39,444 nucleotides of DNA from Campylobacterales bacterium (GCA_027065515.1 JAMOOM010000121.1:1-39444), one strand, 5' to 3'; counted from the stretch's first letter, positions 1 to 7,450 are shown. Made by a program: numbers and translations. The notes: a model not told the origin generated them from the sequence alone.

Positions 1-37
1 CAGTCATTCGGGGGTTCGAGTCCCTCCACCCCATCCA
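1..37 (+). tRNA. 3' end of a host tRNA gene, probably tRNA-Gln (cut by the window edge)
   Basis: The first 37 bases read as the 3' part of a tRNA: a variable loop, a T-arm with a TTCGAGT loop closed by five pairs (10-14 with 22-26), a 3' acceptor strand CACCCCA, an unpaired T and an encoded CCA at 35-37. The anticodon lies outside the window. The acceptor strand implies a U1:A72 pair and the variable loop CATTC resembles bacterial tRNA-Gln, so Gln is a guess from memory. It sits 11 bases before tRNA-fMet and is host DNA. Confidence 0.7.
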
Positions 38-48
38 CTTTCTTCTGT

Positions 49-127
<79 letters not shown>

Positions 128-168
128 TAAACCTCCTAAAATTCGAACTTCAAAGCACTTTAAAAAAC

Positions 169-1287
169 TTAAGTTTTTCTTTGTGTACCCTGAAAAATCG
201 TGTGTGTACCCTGGGTACATGGATCACACGTTAGATCGATGTCTCGATCGATCGTAAGCTGTTCTCCTCTGACATACTTCGCGTAAGTCGTCAGAATCAT
301 CTGAGGGCTTGAATGCCCCACCAGTCTCGCCAGGTCCATCACTTTTATTTTCCCGCTGTTGAGCATCTTCACGATGAACGTGTGCCTTGTATCGTGTACT
401 CGGTGAGGTACGCCGATCTGCTTTAAAAAACGCAGTGCGTTCAGTGAACTGATATCCCGCAGCGGCGAACCGTCGTCTTTTGAGAACAGGTAGAGCGACC
501 TTTTTGATTTTGCTGCTGCTATCTGGGCTTCGATGTACGGAACCGCTCCTTGAAGCAGTGGGACTGTTCTCGCCGATGTCGCAGTCTTTGGCGTGGTGAT
601 GACGCCTTTCGTGATGTTTTTGTTGACGTTGATCGTCATCGACTCGAAGTTGATATCGTGAACGGTCAGCGCGATGATCTCCCCTGCCCGCATTCCAGTG
701 TTGAACGCAATGCCGAAGAAGTTGTGCAACTGCCCGGTCGAATGCCGAAGCACTTTGGCGATCTCTTCGTCACTGTATGGCGAAATGTCGCGTTTCGTGT
801 GCTTCGGTATCCTGATCTTTCCATCGAAAGGGTTCGAGTCTATCACGCCGTCATAGACCGCGATATCGAAAATTCCGCGAAAATCTGTGATATAATTTTT
901 TAAAGTTTTCGGCGACGCTTCGAAATTGAAAACCCAGTCTCGAAGCTCGGATATCTCTATTTTTGAAATATCTTTCTGCCCGAAAATCTTCACGATGCTT
1001 TCGACTCTTTTTTGGATTTCGGAGTATGTCTTGAGGTGCTCCTTTTCTCGAAGATATACTTCCGAAAACTCTTTCAGCCTGTTCTTCACCTCTTTTTTCG
1101 GCTTTACGAACTCTTTGGCTTCAAGACGTTTTTCAAGAGCCGGCAGCACTTTCTCTTTCAGATACTTCCTGTTTGCTGGCGTATCCTCTTTTCCGGTCGC
1201 CTTGACCACCTCTTTGCCGTTCGCCTCATATTTGACGTACAACATCCGCTTACCAGATCGCATCTTTCGGCTTTTGATGCTTGCCAT
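169..1287 (-). CDS. int: Tyrosine-recombinase integrase
   Basis: This 372-aa protein catalyses site-specific integration and excision at the tRNA-fMet site. It has an N-terminal arm-binding part (about 1-65), a SAM-like core-binding domain (about 70-160) and a C-terminal catalytic domain with R200 (in TGMRAGE), K234, H298-x-x-R301, H325 (in LVGHSS) and the nucleophile Y335. The full catalytic set is present. It is the last gene of the leftward operon and its 3' end is 40 bp from the attachment core. The last 18 residues are encoded by the repeats that look like arm-type binding sites, so the tail is probably constrained by DNA rather than protein function. Confidence 0.95.
   Translation of the reverse strand: MASIKSRKMRSGKRMLYVKYEANGKEVVKATGKEDTPANRKYLKEKVLPALEKRLEAKEFVKPKKEVKNRLKEFSEVYLREKEHLKTYSEIQKRVESIVKIFGQKDISKIEISELRDWVFNFEASPKTLKNYITDFRGIFDIAVYDGVIDSNPFDGKIRIPKHTKRDISPYSDEEIAKVLRHSTGQLHNFFGIAFNTGMRAGEIIALTVHDINFESMTINVNKNITKGVITTPKTATSARTVPLLQGAVPYIEAQIAAAKSKRSLYLFSKDDGSPLRDISSLNALRFLKQIGVPHRVHDTRHTFIVKMLNSGKIKVMDLARLVGHSSPQMILTTYAKYVRGEQLTIDRDIDLTCDPCTQGTHTIFQGTQRKT
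183..220. promoter_or_regulatory. Putative arm-type integrase sites (left end), inside the int 3' end
   Basis: GTGTACCCT occurs at 183-191 and 204-212, the second followed at once by an inverted GGGTAC (213-218). The same 9-mer occurs at 39139-39147 near the other attachment site, preceded by an inverted GGGTAC. Matching short repeats on both sides of att are what arm-type integrase sites look like. These repeats encode the glycine- and threonine-rich tail of the integrase. Confidence 0.5.
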
Positions 1288-1289
1288 TG

Positions 1290-1320
1290 CAGTACCTTTC
1301 CGTACCTTCGCAACGGTACT
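1290..1320. promoter_or_regulatory. GTACC repeats between xis and int
   Basis: The short gap between the integrase start and the excisionase stop carries GTACC at 1292 and 1302 and an inverted GGTAC at 1315. The 13-mer GTACCTTCGCAAC (1302-1314) recurs in inverted orientation at 39159-39171 beside the right attachment site. It may be a binding site for integrase or excisionase. Confidence 0.35.
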
Positions 1321-1549
1321 ATGATATCAGCTTTTCGACAAGATCGTCAACATCGTCCAGGCGCTCAGTTTCAGATATCAGAAATCTCTCAACCGCTTTG
1401 AGATTAATTCTGATGCCTCGCATCCACGGAAACTCTCCGTAATGGACCCCTTTTTTCAGGTGCCCTTCATCGATGCCTTTCTTGATGCGGCCTGGCGACA
1501 CACCGAAGTAGTGCGCCGCCTCACTGATGGATGCCCATGTCTGTTTCAT
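1319..1549 (-). CDS. Excisionase-like small HTH protein
   Basis: This 76-aa protein has an N-terminal helix-turn-helix of the MerR/excisionase type (ISEAAHYFGVSPGRIKKGID, residues 8-27) followed by a wing-like stretch ending in a conserved RINL segment and a short acidic helix. Proteins of this size next to int usually act as directionality factors that bend attachment-site DNA during excision, and sometimes as regulators. Its 3' end is 31 bp from the int start, in the same operon. The excisionase role is inferred from size, fold and place. Confidence 0.75.
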   Translation of the reverse strand: MKQTWASISEAAHYFGVSPGRIKKGIDEGHLKKGVHYGEFPWMRGIRINLKAVERFLISETERLDDVDDLVEKLIS

Positions 1550-1576
1550 TGCGGCTCCTTAAAACGGTCCCCTCTT

Positions 1577-2626
1577 TTAGATTGGAAGTTCAGGCGTCGC
1601 CACCATCGCTCTGTATTCCGCGACCATCTGATTCAACCCTTCAGGATCGGCCATGATGGAATCGATATTTTCGGCGGTGATCCCGTAGTGCTGTACGAAT
1701 CCGTTGCAGTCGGTCCTTGAAAGCCCTGCCTGTATAAAGTCTGGATATTTTGCGGCCACGGCCGTACTGATCCCGTTTCTATCGGCCTTTTGCGAAGAGG
1801 TAGGAGCCACGCCAGTCTTTGCGCCAGTGGCTGCCGTAGACTTTGGGGCCTCCACTGTGGCATCAATGGCTTCCGTCTCTTTCGGTTTGGTCTGGATTTT
1901 ATTCAAATCAACTTCCGGCTCTTTTACCGGTTTCGCTTCAACATAATCCGTCTCTTCGACCACTTCTGCGGCCACAGCCTTCATGAGCCCGTCCCCCATC
2001 GGCAGCTTTTTTGCCAGCTTTTTGACGACTGTTTTAAGCGCCATTTCGATGAACCACTGTTTCCAAACGTCGCCGTCGGAGTTCTGTCCTGCCCTGCGGT
2101 GTTTGTCGATCAGTGCGCGGCTCATCACCTCTACCGCAGTTTCCTCGTTTGGGAGCTTAGCCACGGCGAATACGCATTTCAGGTGTTCTTTGGCCCATTT
2201 TGGATCATCGTCCATCCGATCATCAAAGTTAGGGCGGTAGATGATTTTCTCTTCCCACCCGTCGAAGCTGTAATCGAATTCGTCGCAATCGAATACCGCA
2301 AACTCCTTGATCTGGATACCGTATCGCGCTGCGATCTTTTTGTATCCTCGCGCCGATACGATCAGTTGTGCCAGCTTGCCGCCCTTTTTGGTTTTGAACG
2401 GTACCAGATATACTTCGGATGAAACCTTGTCGATATTCAGATCCAGCATTGCCACGGTTAGACATGATTTGACTACACTGTCCGGGTTGCATTGTGAGAG
2501 CTGATAGTCGGATGCTATTTCGACCGCCGCCGCGTAAAAGCGATCCGTCTTCTCTTTCGTGTTAAGAAGTGCCTTGATTTTTCCGTATTCGTTTTTCAGT
2601 TTTGATGCTACTATTTCGTTTGCCAT
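1577..2626 (-). CDS. recT: RecT-family single-strand annealing protein
   Basis: This 349-aa protein belongs to the RecT family, which binds single-stranded DNA exposed by a partner exonuclease and anneals it to complementary strands. The family core lies at about residues 20-215 and includes the stretch around SARGYKKIAARYG and the preceding VYLVPF strand. The C-terminal third (about 230-349) is a low-complexity linker rich in T, A and K followed by a short tail. The exonuclease gene lies 10 bp upstream in the operon, the usual RecE/RecT pairing. These proteins handle recombination of replicating phage DNA. Confidence 0.93.
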   Translation of the reverse strand: MANEIVASKLKNEYGKIKALLNTKEKTDRFYAAAVEIASDYQLSQCNPDSVVKSCLTVAMLDLNIDKVSSEVYLVPFKTKKGGKLAQLIVSARGYKKIAARYGIQIKEFAVFDCDEFDYSFDGWEEKIIYRPNFDDRMDDDPKWAKEHLKCVFAVAKLPNEETAVEVMSRALIDKHRRAGQNSDGDVWKQWFIEMALKTVVKKLAKKLPMGDGLMKAVAAEVVEETDYVEAKPVKEPEVDLNKIQTKPKETEAIDATVEAPKSTAATGAKTGVAPTSSQKADRNGISTAVAAKYPDFIQAGLSRTDCNGFVQHYGITAENIDSIMADPEGLNQMVAEYRAMVATPELPI

Positions 2627-2635
2627 GTACTTCCC

Positions 2636-3367
2636 TTATAAAATTCCCAGCTGATCTCTTCGCCAGTTTGGTAGATCCATTGTCAGAAACGAGACCGCAT
2701 CCGAACCGCTCTTTTCATATTCCAGATACCCGTCGATCAGTTCCGAATAAGCCGCCCGTCCATCCTCGATCAAATCCTGCGTGACCTGATACGCAAACGG
2801 CTCGTTCGGCGATTCGCTGGGCACGACAAGAAACCCGAACGCTTTGGCCGGAAGCCCCGCCATGTTCATCGTGTCCAGATACCATGCCGCCTGAATGTGA
2901 TAGCCCAGTCGGTACGCGTCCGCTTCGAACTTTCTCGGATCGTTGTAGCGCGTCGTCTTCAGATCGTAGACGATACCGTTTGTTTTGTCGTAGGCGTCTA
3001 CGCGGACTTTTCTTGTGATGCCGTAGCTATCGTCTTCAATAATGACACTTACCTCATTGACGGTGTACCTTAAAATGTAGTCGAACATCAACCGTCCGTT
3101 GTGTGTCATTATGTCAAGCTTGTCGATGTTTGCATCTGAAAGAAGCGGAACGCGATACTTGTTTTCCAAAAGCCGCTCATGCAGGATAGTCCCCATTGTC
3201 AGCGCCGGGGACTCTATACGCTTCATCCGTTGCCGAAGCTTGTATAACTTGTAGCTTTTGAGCATCAGCTTCAGCCCGGACGCACTTATGCCCGGGTGAG
3301 CGTGATAGTCTTCGTTGCTCATGTCGTAGGAGACGGTAACTTTCGGCTCCAGGTCGATCTCGATCAT
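2636..3367 (-). CDS. RecE/YqaJ-type PD-(D/E)XK exonuclease
   Basis: This 243-aa protein matches the phage exodeoxyribonuclease VIII-like family. Visible motifs are H63-x-E65 in a GTILHERL segment, the catalytic D124 in KVRVDAYD, D135-L-K137 (a D replaces the usual E of the ExK motif), and Q159-x3-Y163 in GYHIQAAWY. It is expected to resect double-stranded ends for RecT. It overlaps the DUF1351 gene upstream by 4 bp (ATGA) and ends 10 bp before recT, so expression is coupled. The early SNEDYHAHPGIS segment is typical of this family. Confidence 0.9.
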   Translation of the reverse strand: MIEIDLEPKVTVSYDMSNEDYHAHPGISASGLKLMLKSYKLYKLRQRMKRIESPALTMGTILHERLLENKYRVPLLSDANIDKLDIMTHNGRLMFDYILRYTVNEVSVIIEDDSYGITRKVRVDAYDKTNGIVYDLKTTRYNDPRKFEADAYRLGYHIQAAWYLDTMNMAGLPAKAFGFLVVPSESPNEPFAYQVTQDLIEDGRAAYSELIDGYLEYEKSGSDAVSFLTMDLPNWRRDQLGIL

Positions 3368-4194
3368 GACACTTCCACCTGCACCCCGTTGAGGCGCGTG
3401 CCTTTGAGTTCCTCAACGACGAATGTACGCACTTTTTCAGGATCGTCCGTCCGCGCTTTTACGGTAAAACAGATGCGCCATGTTCCTGTCTCTTTTTCTA
3501 CCGGTGCAGATTGCTGAACCGTTGCCTTACTCAAAGCCTCTTTTTTGGCCTCTTCAACGGCGCGTTGTTTCTCCGCTTCCATTTTTCGCGCCAGATCGAT
3601 CTCTCTCTGCTTTGCCAGTTCTTCGGCTTCGAGACGTGCTTTCTCCGCGATTTCACGTTCGCGCTTGGCCTTCTCTTCGGCTTCGAGACGTGCCTTGAGG
3701 ATCTCGTTCTGTACTGCTGCCACCCGTGCGTCGATAGCCTCTTTCGTGGCCTTGTTCAGCTTTCCGGCAGATGTGACGCTTGAGAGCTTCGCCAGGTCAT
3801 TCACGATCACGGCTTCTGGATCGACGCCGACCTCTTCGCACTTCTGACGCTTGTATTCAAATACCAGATCAAGCACCATATCGAGCTTCTTCTGCTCGAA
3901 AACTTTAACCTGTGATTCGATGGATGCACGGCCCTCCTGGACGATGCTTTCAAGCTCTTTCTTTTCGGCCTTTAGACGATTGACCGGCTCCGATATCAGA
4001 TCGATATACTCTTTGTATTTGTCACCGATTGCCTTTTTGACCTTGTTGAGCGACGCCATGACCTTTTTCGCTTCGGCGACATTCGCTTCCGTAACTTCGA
4101 TGCTGTATTTTTCGACTTCATGCTTCAGGTGCGCTTTCACTTCGTCGAAGTTCGTCGAAACCTCACCCGCCGTATAATCGACGACGATGTTCAT
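3364..4194 (-). CDS. DUF1351-family phage protein (long coiled coil)
   Basis: This 276-aa protein resembles the DUF1351 family commonly found beside phage recombinases. Residues 20-150 are helical with a conserved region around a DLISEPVNRLKAEKKELE-type helix. Residues 165-230 are a strongly charged E/K/R/A coiled coil, and the C-terminal 45 residues form a compact beta-type domain. Its place directly before the exonuclease (4-bp overlap) suggests an accessory role in recombination, but no catalytic motif is visible and the family has no firmly known function. Confidence 0.75.
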   Translation of the reverse strand: MNIVVDYTAGEVSTNFDEVKAHLKHEVEKYSIEVTEANVAEAKKVMASLNKVKKAIGDKYKEYIDLISEPVNRLKAEKKELESIVQEGRASIESQVKVFEQKKLDMVLDLVFEYKRQKCEEVGVDPEAVIVNDLAKLSSVTSAGKLNKATKEAIDARVAAVQNEILKARLEAEEKAKREREIAEKARLEAEELAKQREIDLARKMEAEKQRAVEEAKKEALSKATVQQSAPVEKETGTWRICFTVKARTDDPEKVRTFVVEELKGTRLNGVQVEVS

Positions 4195-4763
4195 GATGCC
4201 TCCCCCGCAATATCGAACATTTCGTTAAGCGTTATCGGCTTATTTTTCAACCGTTCTTCCGCGCGAATCATATGCGCGAACCGGCGAAGCATCCCGGCGG
4301 TCACTACGATTCGCATATCGTCGTCGAGCTTGTCGAATTTCTCGTCGGTCATTCCGATGGGCGATACCGGCTCCGGCTCCTCTTCGACGGTAAACGGCTC
4401 TTTTTGTTTGAGCGTCGCATCATCATCAGCCAGATCCTCGGCCCCCTGTGCAGTGGTTTCGGGATCTGTCTGTTTGATCGTTGTTTGATTTGATTCATTT
4501 TTTGTCAAAAGCTTTTCGACACTTTCGTTCGTCACACCGCCGTTTCCGTCCCCGACCAAGTTGCCTTTTCCCATCTGGATTTTGACTGCCTTGACGCTCT
4601 TGTATCCAAGTTTTTCCCGTGCTTCTTCGATTGTCATGTTGTTCCTTTTCGCATAGCTTTCTATTACTGCCTCAGCGCCTTTACGTGTGAACGTTTCGCG
4701 TTTGGCTACCTCCTCCAGTTCGTTCAGCGATCCTGGCTGTTTCACAATATTTATTTCGTTCAT
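4191..4763 (-). CDS. Phage protein of unknown function, acidic linker
   Basis: This predicted 190-aa protein was assigned the ATG at 4763, which follows a GGAGAGG ribosome site and overlaps the stop of the tiny gene upstream (ATGA). Residues 20-65 are helical and include a segment around YAKRNNMTIEEAREKLGY that resembles a small DNA-binding or ubiquitin-associated-like helix bundle. Residues 75-145 are low-complexity, T/E/D-rich and probably disordered. The last 45 residues are helical. It overlaps the DUF1351 gene by 4 bp. I do not recognise a family. Confidence 0.7.
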   Translation of the reverse strand: MNEINIVKQPGSLNELEEVAKRETFTRKGAEAVIESYAKRNNMTIEEAREKLGYKSVKAVKIQMGKGNLVGDGNGGVTNESVEKLLTKNESNQTTIKQTDPETTAQGAEDLADDDATLKQKEPFTVEEEPEPVSPIGMTDEKFDKLDDDMRIVVTAGMLRRFAHMIRAEERLKNKPITLNEMFDIAGEAS

Positions 4764-4891
4764 CTGTATTTTCCTCTCCATACATCCCTGATTTTCCGTT
4801 TCGCCATCCATTCGCCGATCATTTTTGCCAAGAATCCAAGCGGCGGGGCGATCAGCATTACCACTGCGATTGTTGCGAGAATTTCTTCCAT
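4760..4891 (-). CDS. 43-aa single-pass membrane protein
   Basis: This small gene encodes a hydrophobic helix (about residues 4-24, ILATIAVVMLIAPPLGFLA) followed by a basic tail (KRKIRD, WRGKYR), so it is predicted to insert with the tail in the cytoplasm. A GAGGA ribosome site lies 7-8 bases before ATG. Its start shares an A with the preceding stop (TAATG) and its stop overlaps the next start (ATGA), so it is tightly coupled on both sides. Function is unknown. Confidence 0.6.
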   Translation of the reverse strand: MEEILATIAVVMLIAPPLGFLAKMIGEWMAKRKIRDVWRGKYR

Positions 4892-5025
4892 TATTGCGTC
4901 CTCACTTTCCAAAGTGATATAATTTCACGTACTTCTTCCAGTACACCTATTACCAGTGCGCGACCCGCCAAGATTGCCGCACTGGTCACCATAACTGCCT
5001 GTCCAACATCACTTACCGTTTCCAT
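4891..5025 (-). CDS. 44-aa small hydrophobic protein
   Basis: The predicted peptide begins METVSDVGQAVMV, continues with an alanine-, isoleucine- and valine-rich stretch (about residues 8-30) and ends in a charged tail. It is probably membrane-associated. It starts inside the 3' end of the preceding gene (17-bp overlap), with an AGAGAG stretch upstream of ATG, and joins the next gene by TAATG. Two consecutive tiny membrane-type proteins may act together. No family is recognised. Confidence 0.5.
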   Translation of the reverse strand: METVSDVGQAVMVTSAAILAGRALVIGVLEEVREIISLWKVRTQ

Positions 5026-5209
5026 GCAATCTCTCTTTCAACGCTTCATTCTCTTCGGCGAGACGTCTGTTTTGATATTCGAGCGTAAAAATGATCTGCT
5101 GAGCAGTTGCCGACCATGTTCGAAACATCATTTCAATACTCTCTATCTGGTTTTTCACCTGCCTGATCATGCTTTCGAGCGTCTGGATCTCTTCGTTTGG
5201 AACCTCCAT
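5009..5209 (-). CDS. 66-aa coiled-coil protein
   Basis: The short protein is almost entirely helical with heptad-like spacing (segments LESMIRQVKNQIESIEMM and LEYQNRRLAEENEALKERL), so it is likely an oligomeric coiled coil. Its start is coupled by TAATG to the upstream gene. It belongs to the leftward early operon. No family or enzymatic motif is recognised. Confidence 0.65.
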   Translation of the reverse strand: MEVPNEEIQTLESMIRQVKNQIESIEMMFRTWSATAQQIIFTLEYQNRRLAEENEALKERLHGNGK

Positions 5210-5400
5210 TACGAAACATCCTCGTGCATCTCTTCGAAAAACGCATCGATAGCGGCAACCAGATCGTCTTCATCGTCCCGCAGAAGCGTTTCGATGTACT
5301 CCAGAAACTCGAGCGCCAAATCGCTGTTTCGTATATGCCGAAGCTTGTCGGCTGCCTGCCTGTTTTTGTACTGTGTTATGGTTAAGGTCTGAATTTCCAT
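5209..5400 (-). CDS. 63-aa acidic helical protein
   Basis: The ATG at 5400 was chosen because GGAGG lies about 5 bases upstream. An in-frame ATG 12 bases earlier lacks such a site. The protein has a basic first half (YKNRQAADKLRHIR) and a strongly acidic second half (RDDEDDL, FFEEMHED). It is one of a run of very small early proteins; short acidic phage proteins are often inhibitors of host functions, but nothing here proves that. Confidence 0.6.
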   Translation of the reverse strand: MEIQTLTITQYKNRQAADKLRHIRNSDLALEFLEYIETLLRDDEDDLVAAIDAFFEEMHEDVS

Positions 5401-5486
5401 GATTTCCTCCATCTGATGTCATACACGAACCCGTATCTTGTACAGGCTATGAAGCTGTCACGCTTTTTCCTTACGATTTTCAACAT
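5382..5486 (-). CDS. 34-aa basic peptide, probable first gene of the leftward early operon
   Basis: An ATG at 5486 follows a near-perfect GGAGG with 6-base spacing and opens a frame of 34 codons rich in K and R (starts MLKIVRKKRDSFIACT). It overlaps the next gene's start by 19 bp. A GGGC/GCCC hairpin (5500-5513) sits just upstream. The good ribosome site makes it likely to be translated. It may be a leader peptide or a small effector. Confidence 0.45.
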   Translation of the reverse strand: MLKIVRKKRDSFIACTRYGFVYDIRWRKSWKFRP

Positions 5487-5667
5487 TGTTGACCTCCATG
5501 GGCAAAAACGCCCAACAACACCCAACCAAGCACACCTCTAAAAGTTCAATTTATTAGGAGTCGGTAGCCCATGCTCTAAAAAAGGAAACAGATATAGCAG
5601 TTGCCGCCGCTTTCGTAATGCGGCGTTGCGGGTGTGCTTGGGTAAGTGTTTTGCGGTTTCATTGTGA

Positions 5668-5706
5668 GTGGTGTTATAATTATGTTGCAAGCCACCATAA
5701 CACCAC
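5668..5706 (+). promoter_or_regulatory. Promoter/operator A: TATAAT inside a 10-bp inverted repeat
   Basis: GTGGTGTTAT (5668-5677) is perfectly mirrored by ATAACACCAC (5697-5706) with 19 bases between. A TATAAT (5675-5680) preceded by TG sits in the left arm, so the dyad would cover the transcription start. No gene follows closely; the transcript would run toward 5860. Confidence 0.45.
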
Positions 5707-5863
5707 CCATCATAAAACCTCGAAAGGTGATAACGCTTAAAACCTCTACCGGGCTCGGTCTCGAGGTCTCTTAGCTTAGCCATGAGACGGCATCCGCCGC
5801 CTGCTCTCCTGCACCGCATGGCCTGTATGTGAAATATCTCGTGAAGTCCACGGCGGGCCCCTC

Positions 5864-5896
5864 TGTTATAATGGTGTTGCACAAAATCCCATAACA
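5864..5896 (+). promoter_or_regulatory. Promoter/operator B for the 5911 membrane gene
   Basis: TGTTATAAT (extended -10, TATAAT at 5867-5872) lies 38 bases before the ATG at 5911. TGTTAT is mirrored by ATAACA at 5891-5896. The arrangement and the shared TATAAT..TGTTGCA string match element A 192 bp upstream, suggesting the same regulator controls both. Confidence 0.55.
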
Positions 5897-5910
5897 CAAA
5901 AGAGCCCGTG

Positions 5911-6291
5911 ATGGACTTGTCGTGGTCCAAAAATCTCGATACGAAAAGGTGGTGGAACATGCTGATTGTCATTGGGGCGTTTCTCGTCGGACTCGCTTTC
6001 GGATTTCCCCAGGATTTCATCGATCCTCGCGCGGTCTTCTTTTTCGGCCTCTTTCTGCTGGCGCTCGGCCTCGGGGAGGCGGCGAACCATCAGGAGGTCG
6101 AAAAGTACGAAAAAGGCCGCATCGCGCTGGTCAACCCGCTGACCGGAAAAGAAAAGGGCGGCATCGACAACATGCGCGTCAAAAAAGGGACGCACTACGT
6201 GCGGCGCCCCGTTTTTATAGGCGTCGTGCTCGATGCGCTGTCGCTTATCTTTCTATCCCTCAGCATCTTTGTTTTCGTCAAGACGTTCTAA
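5911..6291 (+). CDS. Three-TM membrane protein (accessory/moron gene)
   Basis: This gene runs against its neighbours and has its own promoter. The 126-aa product (ATG at 5911; a GTG lies just before it) has a short N-terminal amphipathic part and predicted membrane helices at about residues 16-33 and 42-58, a hydrophilic loop with GKEKGGIDNMRVKKGTH, and a third helix at about 102-124. It converges on the antirepressor gene with a 4-bp overlap. Plus-strand single genes with private promoters in prophages are typically expressed in the lysogen, where membrane products often alter the envelope or exclude other phages. That role is inferred. Confidence 0.7.
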   Translation: MDLSWSKNLDTKRWWNMLIVIGAFLVGLAFGFPQDFIDPRAVFFFGLFLLALGLGEAANHQEVEKYEKGRIALVNPLTGKEKGGIDNMRVKKGTHYVRRPVFIGVVLDALSLIFLSLSIFVFVKTF

Positions 6292-7079
6292 ACAAATTCT
6301 AAAAGATCATGAGCCGACGGCTCGACGGGCGGCCCGGCGGGGCGGCCTACGAAACGTCGAAGCAGGCGTAGAACGCTTAGCCTTTCCGTCGTTTGTGCCG
6401 CCTCCTCTTTTCTGAACGCTTCTACGATCTTTTGGGCCAGGGCGATCTGGCCCTTGCCGGTGATCTTGGTGGTGAACTTCTGGTGTGCGCCGGTGCTGCC
6501 CGCAAACGTCTGGGTCGTCACCTCGAACCATCCGTTGTCGATGTACTTCTGGTACGGCACGTTGTGTCGCGTGCCGCCGGTGATGAGATAGCCGTTTTCC
6601 CGCAGATGTTCAAAAAGCCGGTTCTGCCCGATCTTTACCCCTTCCGCGTCGCTGAGCAGCTTGGCGTAGGTGCCGATGAGCACGCTGTCGACGGAGGCCT
6701 CGACCGTCTTGGCGAAACTCACCAGCGGTTTTTGCTCCCGGATCGTCTCTTCGACCTTTTCGGGGGTCAGGTAGCCGCCGTGTTTGCGGATGTCGGGCAG
6801 TACCTCGTGGGTGACCCAGCGTTTGAATTTTTTGGCTTCGGGTTTGTTGCTTCTGAGTATCAAAGAGTACAAGCCGCTTTCATTGATCATCAAAATTGTC
6901 CCGCCACGCTCTAACGATTCGTTATAGCGGTCATCCTCATCAACATGATCGCTGATTGCTTTTGAAGTATTGCTATATCCCAGCGCACTGCACACATCCT
7001 TCGCCACGAACCAGGGCTCCCCGTCGATAAGCCCGCCTCGAATCTGCACGCCGTTGTTTTTGAATATCTCAAGGTTCAT
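6288..7079 (-). CDS. Phage antirepressor (BRO-N plus KilA-C type)
   Basis: This 263-aa protein starts at an ATG (7079) with AAGGAGG upstream, overlapping the preceding stop (ATGA). Residues 1-110 match the BRO-N domain (DGEPWFVAKDVCSALGY, INESGLYSLILRSNKPEA, FKRWVTHEVLPDIRKHGGY). Residues 150-235 match the phage antirepressor/KilA-C domain (IGQNRLFEHLRENGYLI, TTKITGKGQIAL). The tail (240-263) is proline- and arginine-rich and low-complexity. Proteins of this build inactivate CI-like repressors. Because the repressor here lacks a self-cleaving domain, this gene may be what drives induction. Confidence 0.88.
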   Translation of the reverse strand: MNLEIFKNNGVQIRGGLIDGEPWFVAKDVCSALGYSNTSKAISDHVDEDDRYNESLERGGTILMINESGLYSLILRSNKPEAKKFKRWVTHEVLPDIRKHGGYLTPEKVEETIREQKPLVSFAKTVEASVDSVLIGTYAKLLSDAEGVKIGQNRLFEHLRENGYLITGGTRHNVPYQKYIDNGWFEVTTQTFAGSTGAHQKFTTKITGKGQIALAQKIVEAFRKEEAAQTTERLSVLRLLRRFVGRPAGPPVEPSAHDLLEFV

Positions 7080-7306
7080 TTCGCCTCCTTGGTATCCTCT
7101 GTGACGTTGACGTAGCGTCCCACGCCAAGGGCGATAAGCTTCTCGACGATTGCCTGACTCTTCGTACCGCTTCGTGTGTAGCGCTTGCGCTTGATATGCT
7201 GCAGCAGGTTGTAGTCGATGCCGTACTTTCGGCAAAAGTCCATCTCGTTTCCGCCGCCGAGATTCTGGATGGCCGCCCTGTCAACGACGAACTTCACATC
7301 TGCCAT
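7076..7306 (-). CDS. Cro-like small HTH regulator
   Basis: This 76-aa protein is transcribed divergently from the CI-like repressor and carries a helix-turn-helix-like segment (FCRKYGIDYNLLQHIKRKRY, residues 24-43). It is coupled to the antirepressor gene by an ATGA overlap. Place, size and direction fit a Cro-type lytic regulator. Sequence similarity to known Cro proteins cannot be judged by eye, so the assignment rests on context. Confidence 0.7.
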   Translation of the reverse strand: MADVKFVVDRAAIQNLGGGNEMDFCRKYGIDYNLLQHIKRKRYTRSGTKSQAIVEKLIALGVGRYVNVTEDTKEAK

Positions 7307-7450
7307 GTTTGCCCCTTTTTGGTATAATGTTTTAGTGTTTGTGTAAACTCATTAGAAATAATGACGATATTTTTAGTAACACTTTAATCGTATTGTTCCA
7401 TATTTTTTCCCTACTGTCAAGGGTTTTATGGAATACAATGGAGAATAAAT
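7307..7450. promoter_or_regulatory. Lysogeny-lysis switch: divergent promoters and operators
   Basis: The 144 AT-rich bases separate the divergent cro-like and cI-like genes. On the minus strand TTGACA occurs (complement of 7416-7421 region) and a TTTACA followed by TATACC nearer the gene. On the plus strand GTTTGTGTAAAC (about 7337-7348) forms a dyad and ATTGTTCCAT (7393-7402) is roughly mirrored by ATGGAATACAAT (7429-7440). These are the likely repressor and Cro sites; exact promoter positions are uncertain. Confidence 0.5.

Larger units (their letters stand above)
5487..5910. other. Noncoding control region between the leftward early operon and a plus-strand membrane gene
   Basis: No convincing gene fills these 424 bases. 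They hold two similar plus-strand promoter/dyad elements (5668-5706 and 5864-5896), a GGGC-N6-GCCC hairpin at 5500-5513, and no obvious terminator. A minus-strand open frame from about 5784 to 5541 has rare codons and no ribosome site, so I do not call it. The leftward operon promoter is expected here but I cannot place it confidently. Confidence 0.5.

Noticed and set aside
5541-5784. An 82-codon minus-strand frame in the control region beginning MAKLRDLETEP
   Set aside because: It lacks a ribosome site, uses rare codons, and covers the promoter/dyad element A. It could be real, but I have no positive evidence.
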